Notes: a model not told the origin generated them from the letters alone. DNA of 43,321 bases from an uncultured Gammaproteobacteria bacterium (GCA_937896195.1 CALBNC010000030.1:1-43321); one strand, 5' to 3'. Positions 1-7,991 are shown, counted from the stretch's first letter. Numbers and translations: made by a program.

Positions 1-1
1 A

Positions 2-178
2 AAAAATTACCAGCTGGTCATTGGCGGGCTTCTCGTTACTCAAATATCATTAGGTATATTAAACGTTATTTTATCACTGCCAATGACGCTTGCAGTATTG
101 CACAATGCTGTGGCCTTGTTGTTATTACTAAGCATCATCAGTCTAATACATAAAATATTTAAATCAAACAACCAATAG
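2..178 (+). CDS. ctaA: Heme A synthase (CtaA/COX15), C-terminal fragment
   Basis: Only the last 58 residues lie in the window; the 5' part is beyond the left edge. The frame opens at base 2 and ends with TAG at 176-178. The visible part contains a membrane helix (QLVIGGLLVTQISLGILNV), a short SLPMTLAVLHNAVA segment and another hydrophobic helix. This is the typical last two-helix region of COX15/CtaA, in which the histidine of the LAVLHNAVA-like stretch is a heme ligand. The family oxidises heme O to heme A in the inner membrane for aa3-type oxidases. Heme O synthase is encoded nearby on the opposite strand, which supports the call. The identification rests on a short fragment. Confidence 0.82.
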   Translation, partial: KNYQLVIGGLLVTQISLGILNVILSLPMTLAVLHNAVALLLLLSIISLIHKIFKSNNQ

Positions 179-189
179 GGAGCTTCTCC

Positions 190-435
190 ATGGCTGCCTC
201 TAATCATACTAAAACACGAAACACCTCTATCGCACTTACTCTTGGACTTGGCTTTATAGTGGTAGCCTACTTCTTATTAACGCCTAGTGCTGCTCAGTTT
301 AATGAGCTGAAAAGGCAAGTAGCGCCTACTGTTTCTCTATATTCAAACCCTAAAGCCCTAGATGTGGATCTTAAACTGCTTGATGTTCAATAGGATCACT
401 TAGAGTTCACTAGTAAGTTTAACAAAGCAAAGGAG
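190..435 (+). pseudogene. SCO1/SenC-like copper chaperone, N-terminal remnant
   Basis: An ORF starts at ATG 190, 11 bases after ctaA, behind a good ribosome site (AGGGAG about 7 bases upstream), and stops at TAG 391-393 after 67 residues. It has a short basic N-terminus, one membrane helix at about residues 13-31, and a tail ending NPKALDVDLKLLDVQ. That tail resembles the region just after the anchor of SCO proteins, which reads roughly P-x-R-x-L-P-x-x-x-L-x-D-Q. Reading through the TAG in the same frame gives DHLEFTSKFNKAKE, again like the next SCO segment, before similarity is lost near 435. In many gammaproteobacteria SCO1 lies at the end of the ctaA-ctaB block, so location fits. The copper-binding CPxxC domain is absent. 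Alternatively 190-393 is a functional small membrane protein. Confidence 0.55.
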
Positions 436-436
436 T

Positions 437-520
437 ATGATACATGTTCAGTCAGAGATAGATGCAATTCAGGGTGCCCTGCTTTCCGTAAGGAAGGCAA
501 GGCTATTGACTGCGTCTTGA
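437..520 (+). other. Possible 27-residue ORF between the SCO remnant and the DUF2061 gene
   Basis: An ATG at 437 opens a 27-residue frame ending at TGA 518-520, in the same frame as the downstream DUF2061 gene. AAAGGAG lies immediately before it but only one base separates it from the ATG, which is too close for good initiation. The same Shine-Dalgarno is better spaced (8 bases) for the ATG at 444, which encodes just five residues before TAG. I recognise no family. The stretch may be leader sequence or the degraded edge of the inserted DNA. Treat it as unproven. Confidence 0.15.
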
Positions 521-544
521 AACGATATGTATACAATAAAATAT

Positions 545-745
545 ATGACACAGAAAATAGTACTACTTAAAACAATAACCTACAGGATCCTTGCGGTCCT
601 AACTACTTTTATAACTGGGTACGTGGTAACAGGGGATTTCCTAATGGCAACTGCTATTGTATCCGTTGACCAAGTAGCCAAGATGGGCCTTTACTGGGCT
701 CATGAGACAGGGTGGGCATCTTATTTAAGAGTTAAGGATGAATAA
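545..745 (+). CDS. DUF2061 family small membrane protein
   Basis: A 66-residue protein with the family pattern: KTITYRILAVLTTFITGYVV, then a TGDF turn, then a second helix containing VDQVAKMGLYWAHE. DUF2061 proteins are small two-helix inner-membrane proteins of unknown function, often found near sulfate-assimilation genes. The ATG at 545 is preferred because it puts family-like residues right at the start; an in-frame ATG at 527 would add six residues. Neither start has a clear ribosome site. The gene sits between two halves of what looks like a broken SCO gene. Its last bases (GGATGAATAA) contain an overlapping ATG at 738 that opens the next reading frame. Confidence 0.72.
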   Translation: MTQKIVLLKTITYRILAVLTTFITGYVVTGDFLMATAIVSVDQVAKMGLYWAHETGWASYLRVKDE

Positions 746-957
746 ATTAAGAGAATACATAGGCGATGATGCAGTCGGAAAAACCACACAATCACTCTAT
801 GGAAGTAGTGAAGCCGGCAAACAACTACCTAATTGACCATACTGCTAGCTACTTATTGTTAAATCCTAGTCTTGAACTGATAGGACTCTTAACCAACCCA
901 CATAAAGCATCAAAAATGGCGCCCGCATTAGCTCTGATCATTAAAACTCTAGATTAA
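738..957 (+). pseudogene. SCO1/SenC-like copper chaperone, C-terminal remnant (frameshifted)
   Basis: Two frames together look like the C-terminal third of an SCO protein. The frame from ATG 738 gives GDDAVGKTTQSLYGSSEAGK and hits TGA at 834-836. Shifting by one base near 815-825 gives NNYLIDHTASYLLLNPSLEL and continues to TAA at 955-957. In SCO proteins the DYxVDHSAxxYLxxPxG segment carries the conserved histidine copper ligand, and here it is YLIDHTASYLLLNPS. The tail LLTNPHKASKMAPALALIIK matches the usual SCO ending. A 63-residue ORF can be read from ATG 766, but its first 20 residues lack SCO character, as expected of a frameshift. The CxxxC copper site that should precede this part is missing. 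Confidence 0.6.
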
Positions 958-962
958 AGCGG

Positions 963-1157
963 CTATGTAGCTATGGCGAATTTTACAACAGTCATTACAA
1001 TTACAATAAAAACAATAGTCATTATCAAACCAACAATAATATAAGGCCACGGGCCTTGTTTTTCGCTCCGCTCAAAGTCCTTGATTAAGTCTTCTTTTTT
1101 GCCAATGCCAATCATGGCTGAAGTTACTGCTTTAAATACTTGCCCCAAACCTTTCAT
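963..1157 (-). CDS. DUF2970 family small membrane protein
   Basis: A 64-residue protein with an N-terminal amphipathic part (VFKAVTSAMIGIGKKEDLIK, about residues 8-27), a FERSEKQGPWPYIIVGLI segment and one hydrophobic helix at about 36-58. This is the layout of DUF2970 proteins, single-helix inner-membrane proteins commonly encoded with cytochrome c oxidase subunit and assembly genes. A Shine-Dalgarno-like AAGGACT precedes the ATG. The gene lies 12 bases downstream of ctaB on the same strand and is probably the last gene of that operon. Its molecular function is unknown. Confidence 0.75.
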   Translation of the reverse strand: MKGLGQVFKAVTSAMIGIGKKEDLIKDFERSEKQGPWPYIIVGLIMTIVFIVIVMTVVKFAIAT

Positions 1158-1169
1158 AGTAGTCCTTTT

Positions 1170-2069
1170 TTATAAAGTAGTAATAAGCCAATAATGATCC
1201 ACCAATAAGGCAAGGAAAATTAGCATTAGGTAGTTAATCGAATAGGTAAAGGTTTTCCAGGCAATCTGCACATCTTTTGGACGAGTAATAATATTAATCG
1301 CATACCATAAAAATATTGCTCCTAAAACTAAGGCAGAAACCAAGTAAATTAGCCCTGACATACCTGTAAGGTAAGGCAAGACCGTCACCACTACTAATAA
1401 AATGGTATAAAGCAAAATTTGTCTCTTTGTATAGGCTATGCCATGAGTCACTGGTAGCATTGGAATGTTAACCTTTTTATACTCTTTAACTCTGTGAATT
1501 GCCAACGCCCAAAAATGTGGTGGCGTCCAAATAAAGACAATCAAAAATAGCAAGAGTGCAAACTCAATATTTTGACCACCTGTAATTGCAGTCCAACCTA
1601 ATACAGGTGGCGCTGCACCAGCGGCACCGCCGATAACAATATTTTGTGGTGTAGCTCTTTTTAAATATAAAGTATAAATTACCGCGTAGCCAATTAATGA
1701 TATAAATGTCAGGATCATTGTTAAAGTGTTAACAAATAATTGCAATATTCCTAGACCAAGAACACCTAATAAAACCCCCCAAGTCAGCGCCTGGAAGCGA
1801 CTAACCTTTCCCTGTGGCAAAGGCCTCTGATCGGTTCTCGACATTTGTGTATCGATTTTTTCGTCGACCACGTGATTGAATACAGCTGCTGAAGCCGCAG
1901 CCATCCCAATACCTAATGATGCGTTTAGCACCAGCAACCAGTCTGGAAAATAAGGAGCAGGAACTGCTAAAAACATACCAACAACCGCCGTTAAAAGAAT
2001 CAATGACACTACTTTGAGTTTGCACAGATCTAGTAAATTAGAGACTAAGTTTATAAAGTTTTTAATCAT
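1170..2069 (-). CDS. ctaB: Protoheme IX farnesyltransferase (heme O synthase)
   Basis: A polytopic inner-membrane UbiA-family prenyltransferase of 299 residues, the usual length. It farnesylates protoheme to give heme O, the precursor of heme A. The Mg/diphosphate-binding motif NxxxDxxxD is present as N65-HVV-D69-EKI-D73, followed by SRTDQRPLPQGK. The second cytoplasmic loop holds HRVKEYKKVNIPMLPVTHG, matching the conserved Y-K-x-x-x-I-P-M-L segment. About eight to nine hydrophobic helices are visible. Its ATG overlaps the stop codon of the upstream gene (TAATG), so the two are probably translationally coupled. Heme A synthase ends at base 178 on the opposite strand. The family is also called CyoE. 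Confidence 0.96.
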   Translation of the reverse strand: MIKNFINLVSNLLDLCKLKVVSLILLTAVVGMFLAVPAPYFPDWLLVLNASLGIGMAAASAAVFNHVVDEKIDTQMSRTDQRPLPQGKVSRFQALTWGVLLGVLGLGILQLFVNTLTMILTFISLIGYAVIYTLYLKRATPQNIVIGGAAGAAPPVLGWTAITGGQNIEFALLLFLIVFIWTPPHFWALAIHRVKEYKKVNIPMLPVTHGIAYTKRQILLYTILLVVVTVLPYLTGMSGLIYLVSALVLGAIFLWYAINIITRPKDVQIAWKTFTYSINYLMLIFLALLVDHYWLITTL

Positions 2070-2602
2070 TAGCCGATACGGGAGAGTTTAAAGAGGCGTT
2101 TCAAATCTTTAATTACCTGTTTGATTACTAATCCCTCAGGGTTGTAATGAAGCATAATATTACCAAGCGGGTCGATTAAAAATAAATGGTTATTAGGAAA
2201 GCTGTTTAATTTTTTCATTAAAGCGCTACTTCCGCGCGCAGACAAAGTCTTTGGGCTTATATCGCTCACTTCGCCATTAGTTAATAACAGGCTTTGAATT
2301 CGACGCATGTTTTCATTAGTCAATATACGTATGGTTTTCATATCCTCAAGTGTCTTTAGACAAGACTGTTCGCATTGATCCGTCACATAAGTCAATGTCC
2401 ATATACCTTGAAGACTTGCATCATGCGCTTCATCAAGGATGATATCCTCCTCTGTCGTACTGATAACGGGATTAACAAACTCACCGTAATTAACGGTACT
2501 TTGAGTAAAAGAAGTGGGGCTCAGATAGAAAAAAGCGGTGCCGAAAGCGATTGGCAACACAAAAGAGGCCAGCAATACCCATAGCTCTTTTTTAGAATTC
2601 AT
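2069..2602 (-). CDS. Membrane-anchored SCO-like/thioredoxin-fold protein of the oxidase assembly cluster
   Basis: A 177-residue protein with one N-terminal membrane helix (about residues 7-27), a periplasmic linker and a domain of thioredoxin-like pattern. QGIWTLTYVTDQCEQSC holds two cysteines four apart at C77 and C81, the CxxxC spacing of the SCO copper site. NNHLFLIDPLGNIMLHYNPEG at about 137-157 resembles the later strand-turn-strand of the SCO/thioredoxin fold. Proteins of this kind are commonly encoded between surf1 and ctaA in proteobacterial oxidase clusters. Here it is the first gene of an operon with ctaB and DUF2970. The usual SCO aspartate-histidine motif is not obvious, so a redox role is as likely as copper carriage. 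No exact function is established from sequence. Confidence 0.72.
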   Translation of the reverse strand: MNSKKELWVLLASFVLPIAFGTAFFYLSPTSFTQSTVNYGEFVNPVISTTEEDIILDEAHDASLQGIWTLTYVTDQCEQSCLKTLEDMKTIRILTNENMRRIQSLLLTNGEVSDISPKTLSARGSSALMKKLNSFPNNHLFLIDPLGNIMLHYNPEGLVIKQVIKDLKRLFKLSRIG

Positions 2603-2671
2603 AAAAACCTTTTTTTAAAATTTGGGTAATAATACACTCAGATGCTCTCAATATAAAGATAGATTTAATTT

Positions 2672-3445
2672 TTAAAGTCGAACCTCAATGCCGTTTGCTT
2701 GCATGGCTAGCTTTGCCTGCTTTACCGTGTATTCACCAAAGTGAAAAATACTGGCCGCTAAAACAGCATCGGCACCGCCCTTTAAAACTCCCTCAGAAAG
2801 ATGCTCTAAATTACCTACGCCACCTGAGGCGATAACAGGCACACTCACTGCATCTGATACTGCCTTGGTTAATTCAAGATCAAAGCCTGTCTTGACTCCG
2901 TCACAATCCATAGAAGTTAGCAGCACTTCACCCGCACCATGCTCGCCTTCTGTCATTTTTATCGCCCACTCTACTACGTCAATCCCTGTTGGCTTTCGAC
3001 CGCCATGTGTAAAAACCTCCCACTTATTGGGTGTGCTGGATACTTTTTTAGCATCAATAGCAATCACAATACATTGGGAGCCGAACTGCTTACTAAGTTC
3101 ATTAATTAAGTTTGGATCAAAAATAGCAGCCGAATTAACAGCCACTTTGTCAGCACCAGCATTCAACATAACGCGAACATCTTGCGCCTTACGAATGCCG
3201 CCGCCCACAGTAAGTGGAATAAAAACCTGCTCAGCGATTCTTTCTACCATGTGGATTGTAGTATCACGACCCTCATGCGAAGCTGTAATATCTAAAAAAG
3301 TAATTTCATCAGCACCTTGCTCATCATAGCCTTTGGCCACCTCGACAGGATCTCCAGCATCTTTAATGTCAATAAATTGAACGCCTTTAACCACACGGCC
3401 ATCGCGAACATCTAAACAAGGAATAATTCTTTTTGCTAAACTCAT
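2672..3445 (-). CDS. hisF: Imidazole glycerol phosphate synthase cyclase subunit HisF
   Basis: A 257-residue TIM-barrel enzyme that, with HisH, forms imidazole glycerol phosphate and AICAR in histidine synthesis. The start at ATG 3445 gives the family N-terminus [20 protein letters not shown], with the catalytic aspartate in CLDV. The second catalytic aspartate is in IVIAIDAK. The phosphate-binding loops GGGIR and ASGGVG are present. A TTG start seven codons upstream is possible but adds non-family residues. It stands alone here without hisA, hisH or hisI, and is divergent from uppS across a 71-base gap. Confidence 0.97.
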   Translation of the reverse strand: MSLAKRIIPCLDVRDGRVVKGVQFIDIKDAGDPVEVAKGYDEQGADEITFLDITASHEGRDTTIHMVERIAEQVFIPLTVGGGIRKAQDVRVMLNAGADKVAVNSAAIFDPNLINELSKQFGSQCIVIAIDAKKVSSTPNKWEVFTHGGRKPTGIDVVEWAIKMTEGEHGAGEVLLTSMDCDGVKTGFDLELTKAVSDAVSVPVIASGGVGNLEHLSEGVLKGGADAVLAASIFHFGEYTVKQAKLAMQANGIEVRL

Positions 3446-3499
3446 AGGTTGAATTTTACATCTCAAAGTTTGTTATGTGGCCAATTATGACTCTATAGG

Positions 3500-3505
3500 T
3501 ATAAT
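3500..3505 (+). promoter_or_regulatory. Candidate -10 element for the uppS operon
   Basis: A perfect TATAAT hexamer lies 11 bases before the uppS start in the short hisF/uppS divergent gap. No good -35 hexamer is seen at the standard spacing. If used, it would give a very short leader of about four to five bases. The sequence match alone is weak evidence in AT-rich DNA. Confidence 0.3.
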
Positions 3506-3516
3506 TCTCATTTAAT

Positions 3517-4224
3517 ATGAACATTCCAAAACACATTGCAATCATTATGGATGGAAACGGTCGCTGGGCATCCAAGCGAAGTTTGCCCCGTATTATTGGC
3601 CATCAACAAGGCGTTAAAGCCGTACGAAAAGTGGTCAAAGCTTGTGGTGAAATGGGCGTACAAACGCTTACTTTGTTTGCCTTTAGTAGTGAAAATAAAA
3701 ATCGTTCGGCTGAAGAGGTGTCGCTACTATTTAAGTTATTTTTATCCGCACTCAATCAAGAGGTTAAAAAACTTAACAAGAATAATATTCGACTAAAAAT
3801 CATTGGAGATATGTCTTTGTTTCCAGAAGATATTCAGAAAACAGCCTCTGAAGCCCAAATGCAGTTGGCTGAAAACACAGGGCTTACGTTAGTTATCGCT
3901 GCAAATTACGGCGGGCAATGGGACATTGTACAGGCTGCAAAAAAAGCATCTGAAGCTGTTATTAAAGGCGTTATATCTTCTGAAGACATTACAATAGAGG
4001 GGTTTTCAAACTATCTCTCCTTAGCCCATGAGCCTGCCGTTGATTTGCTAATTCGCAGCAGCGGGGAGCTAAGAATTAGTAATTTCTTGTTATGGGATAT
4101 TGCCTATAGTGAGCTCTATTTTACAGATACGCTTTGGCCAGATTTCAATGAAATTGAGCTCAAAAAAGCCATTGAAAGTTTTAATTATCGTGACCGTCGT
4201 TTTGGCTCACGCAAGGAAAATTAA
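3517..4224 (+). CDS. uppS: Undecaprenyl diphosphate synthase (cis-prenyltransferase)
   Basis: A 235-residue cytoplasmic enzyme that extends farnesyl diphosphate with isopentenyl diphosphate to make the C55 carrier lipid for peptidoglycan. The N-terminal signature HIAIIMDGNGRWA contains the catalytic D12. FAFSSEN and the C-terminal RSSGELRISNFLLW (about 180-193) are also present; the usual form is RTGGEQRISNFLLW, so two changes are conservative. It is the first gene of a tight run with cdsA and dxr: its last base is also the first base of the cdsA start. The frequent upstream neighbours pyrH and frr are not here. Confidence 0.97.
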   Translation: MNIPKHIAIIMDGNGRWASKRSLPRIIGHQQGVKAVRKVVKACGEMGVQTLTLFAFSSENKNRSAEEVSLLFKLFLSALNQEVKKLNKNNIRLKIIGDMSLFPEDIQKTASEAQMQLAENTGLTLVIAANYGGQWDIVQAAKKASEAVIKGVISSEDITIEGFSNYLSLAHEPAVDLLIRSSGELRISNFLLWDIAYSELYFTDTLWPDFNEIELKKAIESFNYRDRRFGSRKEN

Positions 4225-5024
4225 TGTTAATACAAAGAACCTTAACTGCTTTAATACTGGCACCTTTGTTTATTTGGGCAGTCTTTGCGATGCCTACAGC
4301 CTACTTCTCTTACTTACTACTCTTGTTTGTTGCACTTGGTGGCTGGGAGTTTGCTCGCCTTATTAAAATTGAACAAGCGCTATACAGGTCTTTGGTAGCA
4401 GTTGGTATTGTCGGTTGCTGCATTGTAGCCTCAGAGCATGCTCAGAACCTGCAAACTGTCTTATATGTCTCTGTCGCCTGGTGGGGGTTAAACTTATACT
4501 GGGTTGTTAGCTACCCCAAGAATATTCAGTCTTGGTATGGCTCTGGTATTGTTAGAGTGATGGGCGGGGTGCTTTTATTAGTCCCTATGTGGGTTGCTCT
4601 AACTAGTCTACATTCGGTGCATGGAGGAGCATACTTCTTGCTGCTTATGCTGCTCATATGGGCCGCTGATTCAGGCGCCTACTTCGTTGGCAAAGCCTTT
4701 GGAAAAAATAAGCTAGCTCCGAAAGTAAGCCCTGGAAAATCAGTTGAAGGGGCATTAGGTGGTATTGGGTTTGCATTAATAATTATGTTAGGCTTTCTAC
4801 AGCAGCAAAATATTAGCATAGACTTATATCCAGCCTACCTATTGCTGGCTGTCGTGGTGTCCAGTGTTTCGGTCTTAGGTGATTTATACGAAAGCTTATT
4901 TAAACGTACTTCTGGCATCAAGGATAGTGGCAATATTCTACCTGGACACGGCGGCATTCTTGATCGTATCGACTCTTTAACAGCCGCAGCACCGTTTTTC
5001 TTACTGGGCCTAGGTCTAATATGA
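4224..5024 (+). CDS. cdsA: Phosphatidate cytidylyltransferase (CDP-diglyceride synthase)
   Basis: A 266-residue inner-membrane enzyme converting phosphatidic acid and CTP to CDP-diacylglycerol, the precursor of phospholipids. Seven or so hydrophobic helices are visible. The family signature near the C-terminus (about residues 224-251) is intact: LFKRTSGIKDSGNILPGHGG followed by ILDRIDS. The gene overlaps uppS by one base and dxr by four bases (ATGA), indicating one transcript and coupled translation. Confidence 0.96.
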   Translation: MLIQRTLTALILAPLFIWAVFAMPTAYFSYLLLLFVALGGWEFARLIKIEQALYRSLVAVGIVGCCIVASEHAQNLQTVLYVSVAWWGLNLYWVVSYPKNIQSWYGSGIVRVMGGVLLLVPMWVALTSLHSVHGGAYFLLLMLLIWAADSGAYFVGKAFGKNKLAPKVSPGKSVEGALGGIGFALIIMLGFLQQQNISIDLYPAYLLLAVVVSSVSVLGDLYESLFKRTSGIKDSGNILPGHGGILDRIDSLTAAAPFFLLGLGLI

Positions 5025-6172
5025 TCAATATTGCCCTACTAGGTGCCACCGGCTCTATTGGCCAAAGCACCTTGTCTGTTGTTGACTTGCATCCAGAAAA
5101 ATTCAATATTTTTGCATTAAGCGCTCATACAAATTGGCAAGAAATGTTGCGGCTTTGTAACGCCTATAAGCCAACCTTTGCAGTTATGACAGATGAGCGG
5201 GCTGCAGAGCAGTTGTCAAGTCAAATTCAAGGGGGTACAGTTGTTCTTTCAGGTGCAAAAGCATTAGACGAAATAGCCTCACATGAGCAAACTGACTACG
5301 TCATGGCTGCAATCGTTGGTGCCGCTGGCATGGCATCTAGTTTAGCTGCCGCCCTTTCAGGCAAGCGTATTATGCTGGCCAACAAAGAGTCTTTGGTGTT
5401 GGCGGGTGGCCTCTTTATGCAGGCAGTTAAAGACAATAATGCTGAACTTATTCCTGTTGATTCAGAACATAGTGCAATCTTCCAATGCTTACAAGGTGGA
5501 CACTCAGGCCTGAGTAAAATTCAACTAACTGCCAGTGGCGGGCCTTTTTTGCATACGCCTCTTGCAGAGCTTGAAACGATAACTCCAGAACAAGCTTGCG
5601 CCCACCCAAACTGGTCAATGGGGCGCAAAATATCCGTTGACTCGTCCACCATGATGAACAAGGGCCTAGAAGTAATTGAGGCGCATTATCTGTTTGACCT
5701 GCCCACCCGAAGCATTGATGTGGTTGTACATCCCCAAAGCATTGTTCACTCTTCAGTTTATTTTGAAGATGGGTCAACCCTTTCACAACTTGGCAATCCA
5801 GACATGCGCACTGTGATCTCATATGCAATGAGCTATCCTGATCGAATCATATCAGGCGTTCCAGCATTAGATCTGACACAAAACTCTCCCTTGGAGTTTT
5901 ACGCACCAGATTTTAATAAATTCCCTTGCTTGCGCCTAGCTTTTGAGTCCTTGGAAAAAGGTGGTAGCGCCATGGGCACGATGAATGCTGCCAATGAGAT
6001 CGCTGTATCTAGTTTTCTAGAAGGTCAGATAAAATTTTTAGACATTTCAATAGTCATTGAAAAAACGCTAGAAAAGGCAAGGCACTTTCACCCTGATACG
6101 CTCGATGACGTTATTAATAACGATCTAAATGCTCGCACTATTGCCAGTGAAGTGGTTCAAGCCTATGCGTAG
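5021..6172 (+). CDS. dxr: 1-deoxy-D-xylulose 5-phosphate reductoisomerase
   Basis: A 383-residue NADPH-dependent enzyme that makes 2-C-methyl-D-erythritol 4-phosphate, the committed step of the non-mevalonate isoprenoid pathway, also called IspC. The nucleotide-binding GATGSIGQ motif is at residues 8-15, NKES at 121-124 and the metal/substrate motif DSEHSAI at 147-153, followed by GRKISVDSSTMMNKGLEVIE. The product feeds the isoprenoid substrates of UppS encoded two genes upstream. The start overlaps the end of cdsA. In most gammaproteobacteria the next gene is rseP followed by bamA; here it is an M23 peptidase. Confidence 0.97.
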   Translation: MINIALLGATGSIGQSTLSVVDLHPEKFNIFALSAHTNWQEMLRLCNAYKPTFAVMTDERAAEQLSSQIQGGTVVLSGAKALDEIASHEQTDYVMAAIVGAAGMASSLAAALSGKRIMLANKESLVLAGGLFMQAVKDNNAELIPVDSEHSAIFQCLQGGHSGLSKIQLTASGGPFLHTPLAELETITPEQACAHPNWSMGRKISVDSSTMMNKGLEVIEAHYLFDLPTRSIDVVVHPQSIVHSSVYFEDGSTLSQLGNPDMRTVISYAMSYPDRIISGVPALDLTQNSPLEFYAPDFNKFPCLRLAFESLEKGGSAMGTMNAANEIAVSSFLEGQIKFLDISIVIEKTLEKARHFHPDTLDDVINNDLNARTIASEVVQAYA

Positions 6173-7274
6173 ATTTTTAGCCGGTGCTTTGCTGTTTTTA
6201 CTGCTACTTAACTCAGGCAATGCTCTTGCCAAAGATAGTGAGTACCACTTTATAGTTAAACATGGTGACTCCTTAAGTGGGTACTTTTCTAAGTTGGGCC
6301 TATCAAACCGATTGCTGGCTAACTTACTGTCGGCCAGCCCACAAAATAAACAGCTTAATCAGCTTAATATTGGTGAAAGTGTCATTATACGACTGCATAG
6401 CAACCGCCGCTTTAAATCACTAAGTTATCGTTCACATAAGAAGGATACGATTGAAGCGCTACTGATTGGCACCCGGTTTGTTAGCTCATCCAATAAAGAT
6501 GAGAGAAATCTTAGTCCGCTTTTAGTTACTAAAATTGTCATTAACAACTCTTTTGGCTATGACGCTCAAAAGGCAGGTCTCGGGCTAAGTGTTGTTAATA
6601 CGGTGGTTGAGGCGTTGTCTTGGCATTTAAATTTTGATACTGATTTGCACAAAGGTGATCGCTTTTTTATTGTCACCAATGGCAAAAAGAAGCCTATTGG
6701 CATTATTTATAAAGGCAAGAATAAGAGCGTTGAAGCATTTTCTCATACCAATGAACGTGGAAAAACCAGCTACTACAATCGACATGGTTACACGCTTAAC
6801 GCATCTTTTTTAAGAGCGCCTCTTAAATATAAACGCATCAGTTCTAAATTTCAACTAAGTCGCTACCACCCTATTTTAAAAACCTATCGCCCTCATAGAG
6901 CTGTTGATTATGCCGCTGATCGTGGAACACCTGTTGTTTCAACTGCTGATGGGGTTGTTAAGCTCAAAGGCTGGAAGGGTGCCCTAGGAAAGGCTATTAT
7001 TATTAAGCACGGAGCCAACTACACGACGGTTTATGCGCATCTTTCTAAATATGCTCGTAACCTTCGTCAAGGTGGGTCGGTGAAAAAAGGACAGGTCATT
7101 GGCTATGTCGGCTCAACCGGAAGGTCTACGGGTGCGCACCTACATTACGAGCTTCGTTTCAAAGGCAAGCGTAAGGATCCATTAAGCTACAAACTTCCCA
7201 AGCAACAAAAGGTTGCTGGCTCAAAATTATGGGGTTTTCGTGCACAAGTTAGTGCAATTTTAGCCAGTCTATAG
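6165..7274 (+). CDS. M23 family murein metalloendopeptidase
   Basis: A 369-residue secreted protein starting at ATG 6165, inside the last codons of dxr. Residues 1-22 form a signal peptide (RRFLAGALLFLLLLNSGNALA). A LysM/OapA-like region follows (YHFIVKHGDSLSGYFSKLGL and a second block near 55-76), as in MepM-type enzymes. The C-terminal LytM domain has its zinc site complete: HRAVD (H244, D248), the catalytic AHLS histidine H292, and HLH with H325 and H327. Such enzymes cut peptide crosslinks so that peptidoglycan can expand. A longer start at 6129 would spoil the signal peptide. It converges with the next gene, overlapping its end by six bases. It may be a MepM counterpart; I leave the symbol open. 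Confidence 0.92.
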   Translation: MRRFLAGALLFLLLLNSGNALAKDSEYHFIVKHGDSLSGYFSKLGLSNRLLANLLSASPQNKQLNQLNIGESVIIRLHSNRRFKSLSYRSHKKDTIEALLIGTRFVSSSNKDERNLSPLLVTKIVINNSFGYDAQKAGLGLSVVNTVVEALSWHLNFDTDLHKGDRFFIVTNGKKKPIGIIYKGKNKSVEAFSHTNERGKTSYYNRHGYTLNASFLRAPLKYKRISSKFQLSRYHPILKTYRPHRAVDYAADRGTPVVSTADGVVKLKGWKGALGKAIIIKHGANYTTVYAHLSKYARNLRQGGSVKKGQVIGYVGSTGRSTGAHLHYELRFKGKRKDPLSYKLPKQQKVAGSKLWGFRAQVSAILASL

Positions 7275-7883
7275 CCCTTGTGTCTTAATCCAATCGCGCC
7301 AGCTTTCAGGTGCTAAGTCGCTCAAATAATCTTTCTCGATATACTTTGCCTGATAGGCCTTTGCACCGGCTACCTTATTTAATATAGCAAAAGTGATGAG
7401 CTCATCAATGTGGTGTATTTTTTTGGTGCCTGGTACCAAAGATTCGTTGCGGATAATAGCCGCCATCATCGCAGAATTTGGATTGCCGTGCACCTTAAAA
7501 GATTCTTCAAATAGGTTAAGCGCTAAAAACTCATTCTTAATAAAACCGTTATCGCCATCCAGCAAAAACATGGCGTATTCATAAAGCGCTGTGTCGTAAC
7601 TTCTACGAACCAGTTTTATCAAAATTTCGTTAGCTTCTCGCTCTTGAGGGGGGTAGCCCATGAGCTCGCTGCCCCGCCTAAGTTGCTTAGACGCTTCATA
7701 CATAGCGTCAAAATCATTAAGATCAAATGCGCCCTTTAACAACAAAGACTGCCCTCTGAGCACCACATCACGCGAACCAATCTCATTGCCAATTTGTATT
7801 AGACGCAGAGCACCATCTGAGAGCGGAGATGCTCCAATGTCAAGGCTCAACAATATAATAAGAAGGGGAATTTGTTTCATCAT
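7269..7883 (-). CDS. Secreted Sel1/TPR-like repeat protein, function unknown
   Basis: A 204-residue protein with an N-terminal signal sequence (KQIPLLIILLSLDIGASP) and an all-helical body. Segments such as ALYEYAMFLLDGDNGF followed by ALNLFEESFKVHGNPNSAMM resemble Sel1-type helical repeats used for protein-protein contacts. No catalytic motif is visible. The ATG at 7883 is followed at once by a second ATG; either could be used. It is a single gene, convergent with the M23 peptidase and divergent from purC. I do not recognise a characterised family. Confidence 0.65.
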   Translation of the reverse strand: MMKQIPLLIILLSLDIGASPLSDGALRLIQIGNEIGSRDVVLRGQSLLLKGAFDLNDFDAMYEASKQLRRGSELMGYPPQEREANEILIKLVRRSYDTALYEYAMFLLDGDNGFIKNEFLALNLFEESFKVHGNPNSAMMAAIIRNESLVPGTKKIHHIDELITFAILNKVAGAKAYQAKYIEKDYLSDLAPESWRDWIKTQGL

Positions 7884-7991
7884 AGCGATTTATTATCTAT
7901 TTTACCACGGCAAAAGTTATCATAATTTTAAGTCAGACAATCGATTAAAATATGTCTAATATTTATTGCAATCATTGTCAAAGGAATCATC

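Noticed and set aside
738-836. A 32-residue ORF with GDDAVGKTTQ read as a P-loop kinase N-terminus
   Set aside because: The motif lacks the full GxxxxGK[ST] context and a preceding strand; continuity with the SCO-like tail after a frameshift explains it better.
2865-3329. A 154-codon plus-strand ORF opposite hisF
   Set aside because: It is the complement of a well-conserved enzyme; its serine/proline-rich translation has no domain character.
5448-5828. A 126-codon minus-strand ORF inside dxr
   Set aside because: It is fully antisense to conserved catalytic motifs of Dxr and has no plausible start or family resemblance.
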